The notes beneath the pieces are model-generated. The model saw nothing but the letters and a program-made list of their open reading frames with translations. It did not search any database and was not told the origin of the DNA. This document shows positions 1 through 7,647 of a stretch of DNA of 64,000 bases, one piece after another. How positions within the stretch are numbered: the first letter of the stretch is position 1; the number at the start of each line of letters is the position of its first letter. The position numbers and the translations under genes are program-made. This DNA is from Faucicola sp902506225 (GTDB lineage: Bacteria > Pseudomonadota > Gammaproteobacteria > Pseudomonadales > Moraxellaceae): positions 558,001 through 622,000 of the forward strand of contig LR733345.1 in NCBI GenBank assembly GCA_902506225.1, in the 5' to 3' direction.

Positions 1-126
1 ACTTGCCATTTTAGATATGGTTTTGATATCTGCGTTTTTAATACAAAGCTTTTATCACAAAAATGGCATGTGGTCACTTTTATCATAAAGTCATCACAAC
101 AATAGCGAAGGAAAAAGGAAAATAAC

Positions 127-753
127 ATGTCACACATTACATTACCAGATTTACCATACGCCAAAAATGCGCTTGAGCCACATATCAGTGCAGAAACCCT
201 AGAATTCCACCATGACAAACACCATGCGGCGTATGTCAACAAACTAAATGAGCTACTACCAGGTTCAGGTCTTGAAGGTAAAGAGCTTGATGAAATCATC
301 AAAGCCACCGCAGGTGATAGTAGCAAAGCCACCATCTTTAACCAAGCGGCACAAGTTTGGAACCATACTTTTTACTGGAACTGCCTAACTGCCAATGGTG
401 GCGGTGAGCCAACAGGCGATCTAAAAGCCAAAATCGAAGAAGCATTTGGCTCGTATGCAAAATTCCGTGAAGAATTCAAAAACGCGGCTGTAAGCCAATT
501 TGGTTCAGGTTGGGCATGGTTAGTGGCTGACAGCGTTGGTGGTAAATTATCAATCATTAAGACTGCAAACGCAGACACCCCATTAGCCCATAACCAAGTT
601 GCAGTATTAACATGTGACGTGTGGGAGCATGCTTACTACATCGACTATCGTAATCGTCGTCCAGATTACGTTGACACTTTCCTAGACAAACTGGTCAACT
701 GGGATTACGCAAACGCCAAATACAAAGGTCAAGAAGCTGGCGTAGAAAAATAA
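127..753 (+). CDS. sodB: Superoxide dismutase [Fe]
   Basis: Cytoplasmic superoxide dismutase, converting superoxide to hydrogen peroxide and oxygen. The 208-aa protein has the usual length of the Fe/Mn SOD family. The N-terminal helical hairpin carries the first metal ligand (His28 in FHHDKHH), followed by WNHTFYW with the second His and the C-terminal family signature DVWEHAYYIDYRN with the Asp and His ligands. The N-terminus (LPDLPYAKNALEPHISAETLEFHH) closely resembles E. coli SodB, which favours iron over manganese, although metal identity cannot be proven by eye. The ATG is preceded by an AGGAAA ribosome binding site. It is monocistronic and followed by a strong terminator. Confidence 0.96.
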   Translation: MSHITLPDLPYAKNALEPHISAETLEFHHDKHHAAYVNKLNELLPGSGLEGKELDEIIKATAGDSSKATIFNQAAQVWNHTFYWNCLTANGGGEPTGDLKAKIEEAFGSYAKFREEFKNAAVSQFGSGWAWLVADSVGGKLSIIKTANADTPLAHNQVAVLTCDVWEHAYYIDYRNRRPDYVDTFLDKLVNWDYANAKYKGQEAGVEK

Positions 754-792
754 TCGCCTATTTTTGCTTCTTTAAGCCTTTTAATTTTTTAA

Positions 793-823
793 AAAAGCCG
801 AATCAACTTCGGCTTTTTTTATT
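793..823 (+). terminator. Intrinsic terminator of sodB
   Basis: A stem AAAAGCCGAA / TTCGGCTTTT around a 5-nt loop (TCAAC) is followed by a T-run. It lies 40 bp after the sodB stop. The A-run on the left arm means it could also stop leftward transcription of panD. Confidence 0.9.
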
Positions 824-852
824 TGCAAATTTTTGGTGAGAATAAAGCTGTG

Positions 853-1233
853 TTAAGAAACTTGTACAGGAATCACGTTGGCAGTGTCTTTAACGATATT
901 ACCTTCATCAAGGTAAACCAAGCGTGGATGATGGTTGTCGGCTTCTTTTTCATCCATTTGCGCGTAGGCTGCAATAATCACCACATCGCCCAAATCTGCC
1001 ATGTGAGCAGCTGCCCCGTTGAGCGAAATCATTTTTGAGCCTGCTTCTGCACGAATCGCATAGGTGCGAAAGCGTTTACCATTGTTGACATTGTAAATGT
1101 CGATTGATTCGTTCTCACGGATGCCCGCCAAGTCGAGTAACTCGCTATCAATGCCACATGAACCTTCGTAGTGAAGCTCACAATGGGTCACACGCGCGCG
1201 GTGAAGTTTGGCTTTTAATAGGGTTAATAACAT
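853..1233 (-). CDS. panD: Aspartate 1-decarboxylase precursor
   Basis: Pyruvoyl-dependent enzyme that makes beta-alanine from L-aspartate for pantothenate and CoA synthesis. The protein is 126 aa, the family's normal size. It contains the self-processing site YEGSCGID: cleavage between Gly24 and Ser25 generates the pyruvoyl group. The downstream NGKRFRTYAI and SLNGAAAH blocks are also typical. It stands alone here, with no panB or panC beside it, and is convergent with sodB. The start is ATG. Confidence 0.96.
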   Translation of the reverse strand: MLLTLLKAKLHRARVTHCELHYEGSCGIDSELLDLAGIRENESIDIYNVNNGKRFRTYAIRAEAGSKMISLNGAAAHMADLGDVVIIAAYAQMDEKEADNHHPRLVYLDEGNIVKDTANVIPVQVS

Positions 1234-1447
1234 GATCGTTCCTTACCTTGTCAGGTTAACGCGATGCGCGTCATTGTGGTAAAAGTGAGCAGGCTAGTCA
1301 TGAGAGGCTATTAACCAACTCGATAAAAGTTAAACATGATTGAAAAATCAGATGAAAAGTTCATCCATCTTGCAATCAATATATGGAAGGAAAATAAAAG
1401 TTCAAGGATAGACCCTAAGATTTATCAATCTTGTCCTTTGGTTAACG

Positions 1448-2035
1448 TTAGGCATTAGGTAGTTTAAAACTATTGATGGCTTGCTGGGCTTTGGCTAAGT
1501 CACCTGTCACCAAATCGGGCAGGGTACGCATGGCAGCATCTAGCATACTGTCAAATGCGACTTGCTCATCAGCGGTCGGTTTGCCAAGCACATAACCCGA
1601 TACTTTGGACTTATGTCCTGGATGACCAATCCCCAAACGTAAACGGTGAAAATCCGCGCCGATATGCGGCACGATATCACGCAGTCCATTATGACCGCCA
1701 TGACCACCGCCTGTTTTTAAGCGCATACGACCCACATCAAGGTCAAGCTCATCATGAACAATCAGCAGTTCGTCATTGTGGATGCCATAAAAATTCACCA
1801 TCGGCACCACTGCTTCCCCTGATTTATTCATAAAAGTATGCGGTAACAATAAGCGTATATCCATGCCATACACTAAGCCACGCCCAACCATACCATGAAA
1901 TTTTTTATCCAACGTCATGGTGATGTTAAACGTCTCGCTTAGACGCTCCACAAACCAAAAGCCAGCATTATGCCGTGTTTGGGCATACTGCTGACCTGGG
2001 TTGCCAAGTCCGACAATCAGTTTCAGTTTTGACAC
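1448..2035 (-). CDS. pth: Peptidyl-tRNA hydrolase (GTG start)
   Basis: Releases peptides from peptidyl-tRNA that has dropped off ribosomes. The 195-aa protein matches the bacterial Pth family: N-terminal LIVGLGNPGQQYAQTRHNAG with the catalytic His22, then FMNKSGEAV, HDELDLDVGRMRLKTGGGHGG and HRLRLGIGHPG. The start appears to be GTG; the first in-frame ATG would cut into the conserved fold, and a GGA sits about 9 nt upstream. It follows rplY by 37 bp on the same strand, the common gammaproteobacterial order, so it is probably co-transcribed with it. Confidence 0.95.
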   Translation of the reverse strand: MSKLKLIVGLGNPGQQYAQTRHNAGFWFVERLSETFNITMTLDKKFHGMVGRGLVYGMDIRLLLPHTFMNKSGEAVVPMVNFYGIHNDELLIVHDELDLDVGRMRLKTGGGHGGHNGLRDIVPHIGADFHRLRLGIGHPGHKSKVSGYVLGKPTADEQVAFDSMLDAAMRTLPDLVTGDLAKAQQAINSFKLPNA

Positions 2036-2072
2036 GCTGATTATTCCAACTTAAGCGGCAAATGATAAATGA

Positions 2073-2798
2073 TTATTCATCATCAGATTTTGGGGCATCA
2101 TGGGTATCATCTTGTGCTTGAAGCTTACGTGCTTCTTCGTCACCTTCAGGATCACGAGTACCGGCAGCTTCTTCATTTGCTTCTGGCTCGATTGGCTCTT
2201 CAACTTCCACCGTTGGCGCTTGCATAGTAGCCACGGTACGGTTAAACGGTTCAGTCACTTCAAGCTCACGAATGGCAACGCCTTCAGGTAACTGGATATC
2301 TAACAAGTGAATCGAATCACCGACGTTCATGCCAGATACATCGACTGTCAAGTATTCTGGGATTTTTGAAGGAATGGCAGTGATTTCAAGTTCAGTGGCA
2401 TTCGATACAAAGATACCGCCTGCTTTATGACCTGGTGCATCTTCAGCGCCTACATAGTGTACAGGAACAGTGATGTGCATCGCTTGACCACGGACGATAC
2501 GTTGGAAGTCAGCGTGCATTGGGGTGTTTTTGGCTGGATGACGTTGTAGTGCTTTAATCACCACTTCTTCCGTACCTTGACCTTCTACGTTGATGGTCAA
2601 AATGTGAGAGAAGAAACTTTCTGTTTCAAGTGATTTAATCAATTCATTGTAACGGATAGCAATAGAGGCTGGCTCTTTGTCTGCACCGTATACGATTGCT
2701 GGTACTAGGTTTTGTTTACGAAGGCGGCGGCTCGCACCTTTACCTTGTAACTCATCGCCACGTACGACAGCGTTTAATTCAAAAGTTTGGTTACTCAT
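2073..2798 (-). CDS. rplY: 50S ribosomal protein L25 (CTC/TL5 long form)
   Basis: Binds 5S rRNA in the large ribosomal subunit. At 241 aa this is the long general-stress (CTC) form: an N-terminal 5S-binding domain (residues 1–95, with GASRRLRKQNLVPAIVYG), then the beta-rich TL5 C-terminal domain. A strongly acidic tail from about residue 195 is rich in Glu and Asp. Short E. coli-type L25 lacks the second domain. An AGGA precedes the ATG. A terminator separates it from prs upstream, so it probably has its own promoter in 2800–2905. Confidence 0.93.
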   Translation of the reverse strand: MSNQTFELNAVVRGDELQGKGASRRLRKQNLVPAIVYGADKEPASIAIRYNELIKSLETESFFSHILTINVEGQGTEEVVIKALQRHPAKNTPMHADFQRIVRGQAMHITVPVHYVGAEDAPGHKAGGIFVSNATELEITAIPSKIPEYLTVDVSGMNVGDSIHLLDIQLPEGVAIRELEVTEPFNRTVATMQAPTVEVEEPIEPEANEEAAGTRDPEGDEEARKLQAQDDTHDAPKSDDE

Positions 2799-2908
2799 GG
2801 GAGTTTCCTTGGGTTAGGCTAGTCATGGGTGCCTTGTCAGTATGACTTGGCTTTTTGCCTTTACTTACAAAGCTTTACTTATAAAGATTGGCAAGTGACT
2901 AGCGAGTG

Positions 2909-2940
2909 AAAAAAAGCATAAATTTGCGACCAATTTATGC
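2909..2940 (-). terminator. Intrinsic terminator after prs
   Basis: On the minus strand a perfect 9-bp stem GCATAAATT / AATTTATGC with a 7-nt loop is followed by a run of seven T. It lies between prs (stop at 3071) and rplY (start at 2798), so it would end the ispE–tRNA–prs transcript. Confidence 0.8.
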
Positions 2941-3070
2941 GTTATGCGCCACTTTTAAAAAAATGGCAAAACTTTAACAATTATTTTGCAAATAGCAAGT
3001 TAATAATAGCAACATGGGCATAACCAATACGCCCGCATTCCACATGCTGGCTAACCTTGCTTAAAATCAC

Positions 3071-4021
3071 CTACATAATGTCAAACATCGCACTCAATGA
3101 TTCTTCATTGTTGATACGACGTAGCGCTTCAGCCAGCATAGGCGCAATGGTCACTTGGCGAATTTTACCCGTGTTTTTTGCGCCATCTGACAGTGGGATA
3201 GTATCGGTTACGACAAGTTCATCAAGCACTGACGCTGCAATTGTTTGAATTGCTTTACCTGACAATACGGGGTGGGTGATATAACCCACCACACGGCGCG
3301 CGCCACGGTCTTTTAATGCAGCCGCGGCTTTGCACAGGGTACCTGCGGTATCCACCATATCATCGATAATCACGCAATCACGGTCTTTAACATCACCGAT
3401 AATATGCATCACTTCTGATTCATTGGCTTTGGCGCGGCGTTTATCGATAATTGCCATGTCGGCATCGCCTAACTGTTTTGCCATCGCACGGGCACGCACC
3501 ACACCGCCCACGTCAGGGGATACTACCATCAAGTTATCGTATTTTTGCTCACGCAAATCTTTAAATAAAACCGGCGTACCGTAAATATTGTCTACAGGGA
3601 TATCAAAAAAACCTTGAATCTGGTCTGAGTGCAAATCCACGGTAACAACACGGTCAATGCTCACGATATTGAGCATATCAGCGACCACTTTTGCTGAGAT
3701 AGGGACACGCGCTGAGCGAGGACGACGGTCTTGACGCGCATAACCAAAATAGGGCATCACTGCCGTAATACGACCTGCACTGGCACGGCGCAAGGCATCT
3801 GCCATTACCATGATTTCCATCAAATTGTCATTGGTCGGTGAGCAAGTTGATTGTAGGATAAAGACGTCTTTACCACGTACATTCTCTTGGATTTCAACCG
3901 CGACTTCACCATCCGAAAAACGCGTCACATCGGCACGTCCTAGCGGAATATGTAAGTGATTGGTGACATTTTTTGCCAATTCTGGATGGGCATTTCCGGT
4001 AAAAATCGCCAAATAAGGCAT
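3071..4021 (-). CDS. prs: Ribose-phosphate pyrophosphokinase (PRPP synthase)
   Basis: Makes phosphoribosyl pyrophosphate from ribose 5-phosphate and ATP for nucleotide, histidine and tryptophan synthesis. The protein is 316 aa, the normal class I length. Recognisable blocks are the N-terminal FTGNAHPELA, RDVF-type ATP segment GKDVFILQSTC, the flexible loop YARQDRRPRSARVPISAK, and the PRPP-binding loop DDMVDTAGTL. It follows two tRNA-Gln genes and ispE on the same strand, an order conserved in gammaproteobacteria. Confidence 0.97.
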   Translation of the reverse strand: MPYLAIFTGNAHPELAKNVTNHLHIPLGRADVTRFSDGEVAVEIQENVRGKDVFILQSTCSPTNDNLMEIMVMADALRRASAGRITAVMPYFGYARQDRRPRSARVPISAKVVADMLNIVSIDRVVTVDLHSDQIQGFFDIPVDNIYGTPVLFKDLREQKYDNLMVVSPDVGGVVRARAMAKQLGDADMAIIDKRRAKANESEVMHIIGDVKDRDCVIIDDMVDTAGTLCKAAAALKDRGARRVVGYITHPVLSGKAIQTIAASVLDELVVTDTIPLSDGAKNTGKIRQVTIAPMLAEALRRINNEESLSAMFDIM

Positions 4022-4148
4022 ATGCGAGTCCTATTTTTCTAGACCGACGACGGTTTCATCAAACAAAAAAACTCATCAACTAACTTTTACAATTAGGATG
4101 AGAAAAACGTCATTACGTCAACTACTAAAAATGGGTTAGTAAAGAAAA

Positions 4149-4224
4149 TGGCAGGGGTAGCTGGACTCGAACCAACGAATGCCAGGATCAAAACCTGGTG
4201 CCTTACCAACTTGGCGATACCCCT
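4149..4224 (-). tRNA. tRNA-Gln (anticodon TTG), copy 2
   Basis: Read on the minus strand, the 76-nt gene begins AGGGGTATCGCCAAG and ends in an encoded CCA. The 7-bp acceptor stem AGGGGTA/TACCCCT, anticodon loop TTTTGAT (anticodon TTG), T-arm GTTGG-TTCGAGT-CCAGC and length all fit tRNA-Gln. It differs from the neighbouring copy by one base in the variable loop (T here, C in the other). Confidence 0.97.
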
Positions 4225-4347
4225 GTGACGGTGCGAACTATACCGATTTTAGGCGATTTTGTCAATGTAAAATGTCTTGAACAGCGCAGATTTTATGACA
4301 AAATTTTTACTATGTGATGCACAAGAAAATCTGTACATCTTTGAATA

Positions 4348-4423
4348 TGGCAGGGGTAGCTGGACTCGAACCAACGGATGCCAGGATCAAAACCTGGTGC
4401 CTTACCAACTTGGCGATACCCCT
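4348..4423 (-). tRNA. tRNA-Gln (anticodon TTG), copy 1
   Basis: A 76-nt tRNA gene with acceptor AGGGGTA/TACCCCT, anticodon TTG in the loop TTTTGAT, and encoded CCA. It lies 123 bp upstream of the second copy and 99 bp downstream of ispE. The tandem pair is transcribed with or just after ispE, as in other gammaproteobacteria. Confidence 0.97.
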
Positions 4424-4522
4424 ATATTGGAAGCGATATTTTAACCAAAAAACATAAAATTGCAAGCTTTTTTTGGGCATAAATACCAAAATTTTTGCAA
4501 TCGTTGATTTATCAAAAATTTA

Positions 4523-5428
4523 TTACAGCGTATGCACCCAATAGGCCTGAAAAGGTGAGGATTGCAGCCAGTCTTTGATGCTATTTTTATCAAAATCGCT
4601 AGGTACTGGCAAAAACACACAACTCCCTGAGCCCGTCATGCGCGGTGTGGCGTGGGTGTTGGCGGCAAGCGTCCTTAAAACATTCATCGCGGCGTTGACG
4701 TCTGCAGATAACGCACATACCACAGGTTCAAAAACATTGGTAAAGGCATCGGTTAGCTCATTGGTAAAGGCATGGCAATGGCTTTGCAAATAGTCATGAG
4801 AAAGGCTTGCACAGTCCCGTTTTAGCAGCGGATGGGCGAAAAGTTCAGCCGTGCTGATATGGGCATCGGGTTTTAACAATAAAAATTGCTGCGCAGGCAA
4901 GTCAATCGGCGTTAAAATCTCGCCGATGCCTTCAGCAATGGCGTCTTTGCCAAAAATAAATATTGGTACATCGGCGCCCAGTTTTGCGCCGATGAGGCGT
5001 AGCTGCTCATTGCTCAATCCTAGTTGCCATAAGGTATTGAGCGTCATCAGGGCGGTCGCACAATTAGACGAACCCCCGCCCAAGCCTGCCCCCATCGGAA
5101 TGTGTTTATCGAGGTGAATGTCAACAATCGGTAATTGGGCGATTTGTGAGTCACTCAAGATTTGATGATTTTTGGCAAAGGCTAATAAGGCAATGGCGGC
5201 TTTAATAATCAGATTGTCGGCAGGGTTGTCGGTGATGTGCTCGGCATTGGACAGGGTGACGGGCAAGTTGTCGCCAATGGTTGTATCCGTATGACTAAAA
5301 GTGAGCGTATCGTATAAATCTATCAGCCGAAATACGGTTTGTAGATTGTGATAGCCGTCGGGGCGTTTACCGGTAATATGTAAAAATAAATTGATTTTGG
5401 CAGGGGATTGTTGGGTGATGGTCGGCAT
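4523..5428 (-). CDS. ispE: 4-diphosphocytidyl-2-C-methyl-D-erythritol kinase
   Basis: ATP-dependent kinase of the MEP pathway for isoprenoid precursors. The 301-aa protein is a GHMP kinase: N-terminal SPAKINLFLHITGKRPDGYH, the ATP-binding loop PMGAGLGGGSSN (about residues 111–122) and the C-terminal MTGSGSCVF motif. Start ATG at 5428. It heads the leftward ispE–tRNA-Gln–prs block and is divergent from the methylase gene at 5558. The C-terminal half is slightly divergent but no key motif is missing. Confidence 0.95.
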   Translation of the reverse strand: MPTITQQSPAKINLFLHITGKRPDGYHNLQTVFRLIDLYDTLTFSHTDTTIGDNLPVTLSNAEHITDNPADNLIIKAAIALLAFAKNHQILSDSQIAQLPIVDIHLDKHIPMGAGLGGGSSNCATALMTLNTLWQLGLSNEQLRLIGAKLGADVPIFIFGKDAIAEGIGEILTPIDLPAQQFLLLKPDAHISTAELFAHPLLKRDCASLSHDYLQSHCHAFTNELTDAFTNVFEPVVCALSADVNAAMNVLRTLAANTHATPRMTGSGSCVFLPVPSDFDKNSIKDWLQSSPFQAYWVHTL

Positions 5429-5490
5429 ATTTTTATAATGAGTGACAGGTTTGCTTAAAATTCTAACATATCAATTTGCATTGAAGTTCA

Positions 5491-5521
5491 TTGAAAGGAT
5501 AAAAATCGGCTGTGCTATAAT
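5491..5521 (+). promoter_or_regulatory. Putative sigma-70 promoter for the Dam-type methylase
   Basis: An extended -10 TGCTATAAT (5513–5521) lies 36 bp before the methylase ATG. TTGAAA at 5491–5496 could be the -35, but the 19-bp spacer is long, so the extended -10 probably carries the activity. Predicted from sequence only. Confidence 0.5.
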
Positions 5522-5557
5522 GCCTTTCCTTTTTGATTCGATGTTCAAATTTAAAAA

Positions 5558-6448
5558 ATGTCTCAACTTAAACCTTTTCTAAAATGGGCTGGCGGTAAAT
5601 CACAACTCATCAGTGACATACAAGCACGTTTGCCAAATTATACAGCCAATCAAGATTTCTGTATGATTGAACCTTTTTTGGGTGGGGGTGCGGTCAGTTT
5701 TTGGGCATTATCTAACTTAAAATATTTAAAAAAACTTATTATCAATGACTTTAATGAAGATCTAATAAATGTCTATCAGGTTATCAAGGCAGATGTTCAA
5801 AATTTAATGATTGAGTTAGATAACTTGCAAAAAGATTATGATGAGTTATTAGACAAAAGTGCAAAAACGCCTTATTTTTATGCTAAACGTACAAGTTTCA
5901 ACCAAAGAAATCTTGACCCAGTGAAGCAAGCCAGTTTATTTATATTTTTGAATAAAGCCAGTTTTAATGGGCTATATCGAGTTAATAAAAAAAATCAGTT
6001 TAATGTGCCAATAGGTAGTTATAAAAGACCGATTTTTTTGGATAAAGCATTATTACTTGCAGTCTCTGACGCGTTGCAAAAAGTCGTGATTTTACAGGGT
6101 GACTACGAGCAAACGATTAAAGCGCTACCAGACGACTTACCTTGCTGGTTTTATCTTGATCCACCTTATCGCCCGATTAGCGAAACAGCAAGTTTTACTG
6201 CTTATTCTCATCAAGTTTTTGATGATAGTGAGCAACGTCGGCTACATGGGTTTTGCCAAAAAATTGATAAATTGGGACATCAGTTTTTATTAAGTAATTC
6301 CGACTCAACGACGCACAGTGAGTATGATGATTTTTTTGATAATCTTTATCAAGATTTTAATATCGAGCGAGTAACGGCTAATCGTGCTATTGGGGCAAAA
6401 TCAACCAGTCGTCAAGCCGTCAATGAATTATTAATACGGAATTATTAA
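5558..6448 (+). CDS. Alpha-class N6-adenine DNA methylase, Dam/DpnM type (GATC)
   Basis: Adenine methyltransferase expected to protect GATC sites. The 296-aa protein has alpha-class order: motif I in LKPFLKWAGGKSQLI (residues 4–18), a central target-recognition region, and the catalytic DPPY at residues 201–204. The segments FLNKASFNGLYRVNKK and FNVPIGSY are typical of the Dam/DpnII family. The GATC specificity is inferred from this family membership and from the MutH/Sau3AI-type nuclease beside it. Its stop lies 13 bp from the convergent nuclease gene. Base composition is more AT-rich than the flanking housekeeping genes, consistent with acquisition by transfer. Because it is paired with a nuclease, it is more likely a restriction-modification methylase than housekeeping Dam. 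Confidence 0.9.
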   Translation: MSQLKPFLKWAGGKSQLISDIQARLPNYTANQDFCMIEPFLGGGAVSFWALSNLKYLKKLIINDFNEDLINVYQVIKADVQNLMIELDNLQKDYDELLDKSAKTPYFYAKRTSFNQRNLDPVKQASLFIFLNKASFNGLYRVNKKNQFNVPIGSYKRPIFLDKALLLAVSDALQKVVILQGDYEQTIKALPDDLPCWFYLDPPYRPISETASFTAYSHQVFDDSEQRRLHGFCQKIDKLGHQFLLSNSDSTTHSEYDDFFDNLYQDFNIERVTANRAIGAKSTSRQAVNELLIRNY

Positions 6449-6458
6449 TCTCTAAACA

Positions 6459-6490
6459 ATTTTATCGGCTTTGAATTTTATCGGCTTTGA
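6459..6490. repeat. Perfect 16-bp tandem duplication at the 3' end of the nuclease gene
   Basis: ATTTTATCGGCTTTGA occurs twice in direct tandem at 6459–6474 and 6475–6490. The nuclease stop codon (6462–6464, minus strand) falls in the first copy. Because 16 is not a multiple of three, the duplication changes the C-terminal frame. With a single copy the protein would end in DKIV and a TAG stop; with two it ends in DKIQSR and TAA. Confidence 0.9.
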
Positions 6491-7145
6491 TAGTACCGTT
6501 TTGAATATCTAGCATAAATTCCTTTTTAAAATAAAACGCATGGTTTTTATTGGATACATGGCGATCAAGCGTGGTGCAAAATATAGGATTATATTGCCCG
6601 TTCGCTCTCTTTGCATCTTTACTGCGAATTTGGATATATTTGCCGTTTGAAGTATGAATAAATTTGTCGGATGAATTTTCCAAATCATGCAAGATTTTTG
6701 CTTTTATCGTTTCAAAATCATCATGAAATTGTTGAAACAAATCGTGGTTTTCTTTGCAATTAATGTGATACGCAGGTAAAAAATACCAATCATTAGGCTC
6801 TTTACTGTTTTTACAAACAGGCAGATAAAGCAAATTACTTATTTTGGCTAGTAAGCGATTTTCTACAGTATCATTAAAAAATAAACTATCAAAATCTTTA
6901 GAAATTTGGGTAATAAACATGGTTTCTCTAGGTTTGCCGTTGCTATCTGCTTTATTGGTTTTTAACTCACCATCTTCAAAATCGGTCAAATCGCTATTGT
7001 TTGGCATGTCCAAAAGCTGTTGTAAGAATTGCCCCGTATTACCTTTATTAATTGTAAAACTGGTTAAATCTTCTTGAAGTTTAAGCTGTGAAAATGGCTT
7101 GTGATAAAGTGCTGGCAATTTATCAAATACATCTGTTAGTTTCAT
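6462..7145 (-). CDS. MutH/Sau3AI-type restriction endonuclease (predicted GATC)
   Basis: Predicted GATC endonuclease of the MutH/Sau3AI fold, 227 aa, about the size of E. coli MutH (229 aa) and half that of Sau3AI. The segment KGNTGQFLQQLL (residues 34–45) aligns with MutH KGWVGQLLEWHL, and DFEDGELKT (55–63) with its DFPELGVELKT, giving catalytic Asp55, Glu60 and Lys62. The residue matching MutH Glu56 is Gln42 here, an unusual substitution. The start chosen is the ATG at 7145, preceded by AGGGGAAAAA; an in-frame start at 7172 has no better site. It overlaps the upstream HTH gene by 23 bp, so the two are probably co-translated. No mutS or mutL is near, and two methylases are, so a restriction role is more likely than mismatch repair. 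Confidence 0.8.
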   Translation of the reverse strand: MKLTDVFDKLPALYHKPFSQLKLQEDLTSFTINKGNTGQFLQQLLDMPNNSDLTDFEDGELKTNKADSNGKPRETMFITQISKDFDSLFFNDTVENRLLAKISNLLYLPVCKNSKEPNDWYFLPAYHINCKENHDLFQQFHDDFETIKAKILHDLENSSDKFIHTSNGKYIQIRSKDAKRANGQYNPIFCTTLDRHVSNKNHAFYFKKEFMLDIQNGTIKADKIQSR

Positions 7146-7365
7146 TTTTTCCCCTAAAATCAAATAATTCACTTAATGACAAATCAAACGCGTTAGCAAA
7201 AATCTCAATATTGATTAGTGCAGGATTTCGCTCGCCACGTTCGACCATCCCAATATAGTTACGATGAAACCCTGTCAGTTCTGCTAACTGCTCTTGACTG
7301 AGGTTTTTAGCTTTGCGCAGTTGGCGAATTTTTTGCCCAAACTTGATTAAAATGTCATTTTCCAT
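7123..7365 (-). CDS. HTH (Cro/C1-type) regulator, controller-like
   Basis: An 80-aa protein consisting almost entirely of one Xre-type helix-turn-helix: KFGQKIRQLRKAKNLSQEQL, AELTGFHRNYIGMVERGERN, then PALINIEIFANAFDLSLSEL. The size and layout resemble the controller (C) proteins of type II restriction systems, which delay nuclease expression until methylation is complete. Its gene comes first in a leftward pair with the nuclease (23-bp overlap) and is divergent from the 71-aa gene and second methylase across a 66-bp gap. One protein could therefore regulate both sides. The controller role is inferred from position. Confidence 0.85.
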   Translation of the reverse strand: MENDILIKFGQKIRQLRKAKNLSQEQLAELTGFHRNYIGMVERGERNPALINIEIFANAFDLSLSELFDFRGKNETNRCI

Positions 7366-7404
7366 TGCGTTATTCTCACTGATTGATTAAAATTAACTAC
7401 ACAC

Positions 7405-7417
7405 AATAAGTGTTATT
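7405..7417. promoter_or_regulatory. Short palindrome, candidate operator
   Basis: AATAA-GTG-TTATT is a perfect inverted repeat centred in the 66-bp divergent gap between the HTH gene and the 71-aa gene. It is a reasonable binding site for the adjacent HTH dimer. It does not look like the canonical GACT/AGTC C-box, so the assignment is weak. Confidence 0.35.
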
Positions 7418-7431
7418 TTGGAATTATTGAC

Positions 7432-7647
7432 ATGCATGTTGCTTACAAGTTCAATGATGATTGTGAATGGCTAACGGATGAAGGCATCAAAGGCAAAATT
7501 GTGAATACCTTAAGAATGCTTAGCTTGGATAGTCGGTTAGAAAACCAGACGGTTTTTATTCCTGATGGTTGTGAAAATATGGGATTTTTAGAAGGGAGTT
7601 ATGATATCGCGTCAATGTTGCACTTTATTGCGGATATGATGGAATGA
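7432..7647 (+). CDS. Hypothetical 71-aa protein coupled to the DpnA-type methylase
   Basis: I do not recognise this protein. It is small and acidic, begins MHVAYKFNDDCEWLTDEGIK and ends in a hydrophobic helix-like stretch (ASMLHFIADMME). It has no signal peptide, membrane segment, HTH or Cys/His cluster. Its stop overlaps the start of the next methylase gene as ATGA, indicating translational coupling and a shared function. It is divergent from the HTH gene. Possible roles, none shown by the sequence, are a methylase partner or an inhibitor of the nuclease. Confidence 0.65.
   Translation: MHVAYKFNDDCEWLTDEGIKGKIVNTLRMLSLDSRLENQTVFIPDGCENMGFLEGSYDIASMLHFIADMME

Noticed and set aside
823..1038. 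A 71-codon frame opposite panD
   Set aside because: Antisense to the conserved panD coding sequence and starts inside the sodB terminator.
5558..6448. The methylase as the host's housekeeping Dam
   Set aside because: It is within an AT-rich island with a nuclease, HTH and second methylase, and no seqA, mutH or mutL context; restriction protection is the simpler reading.
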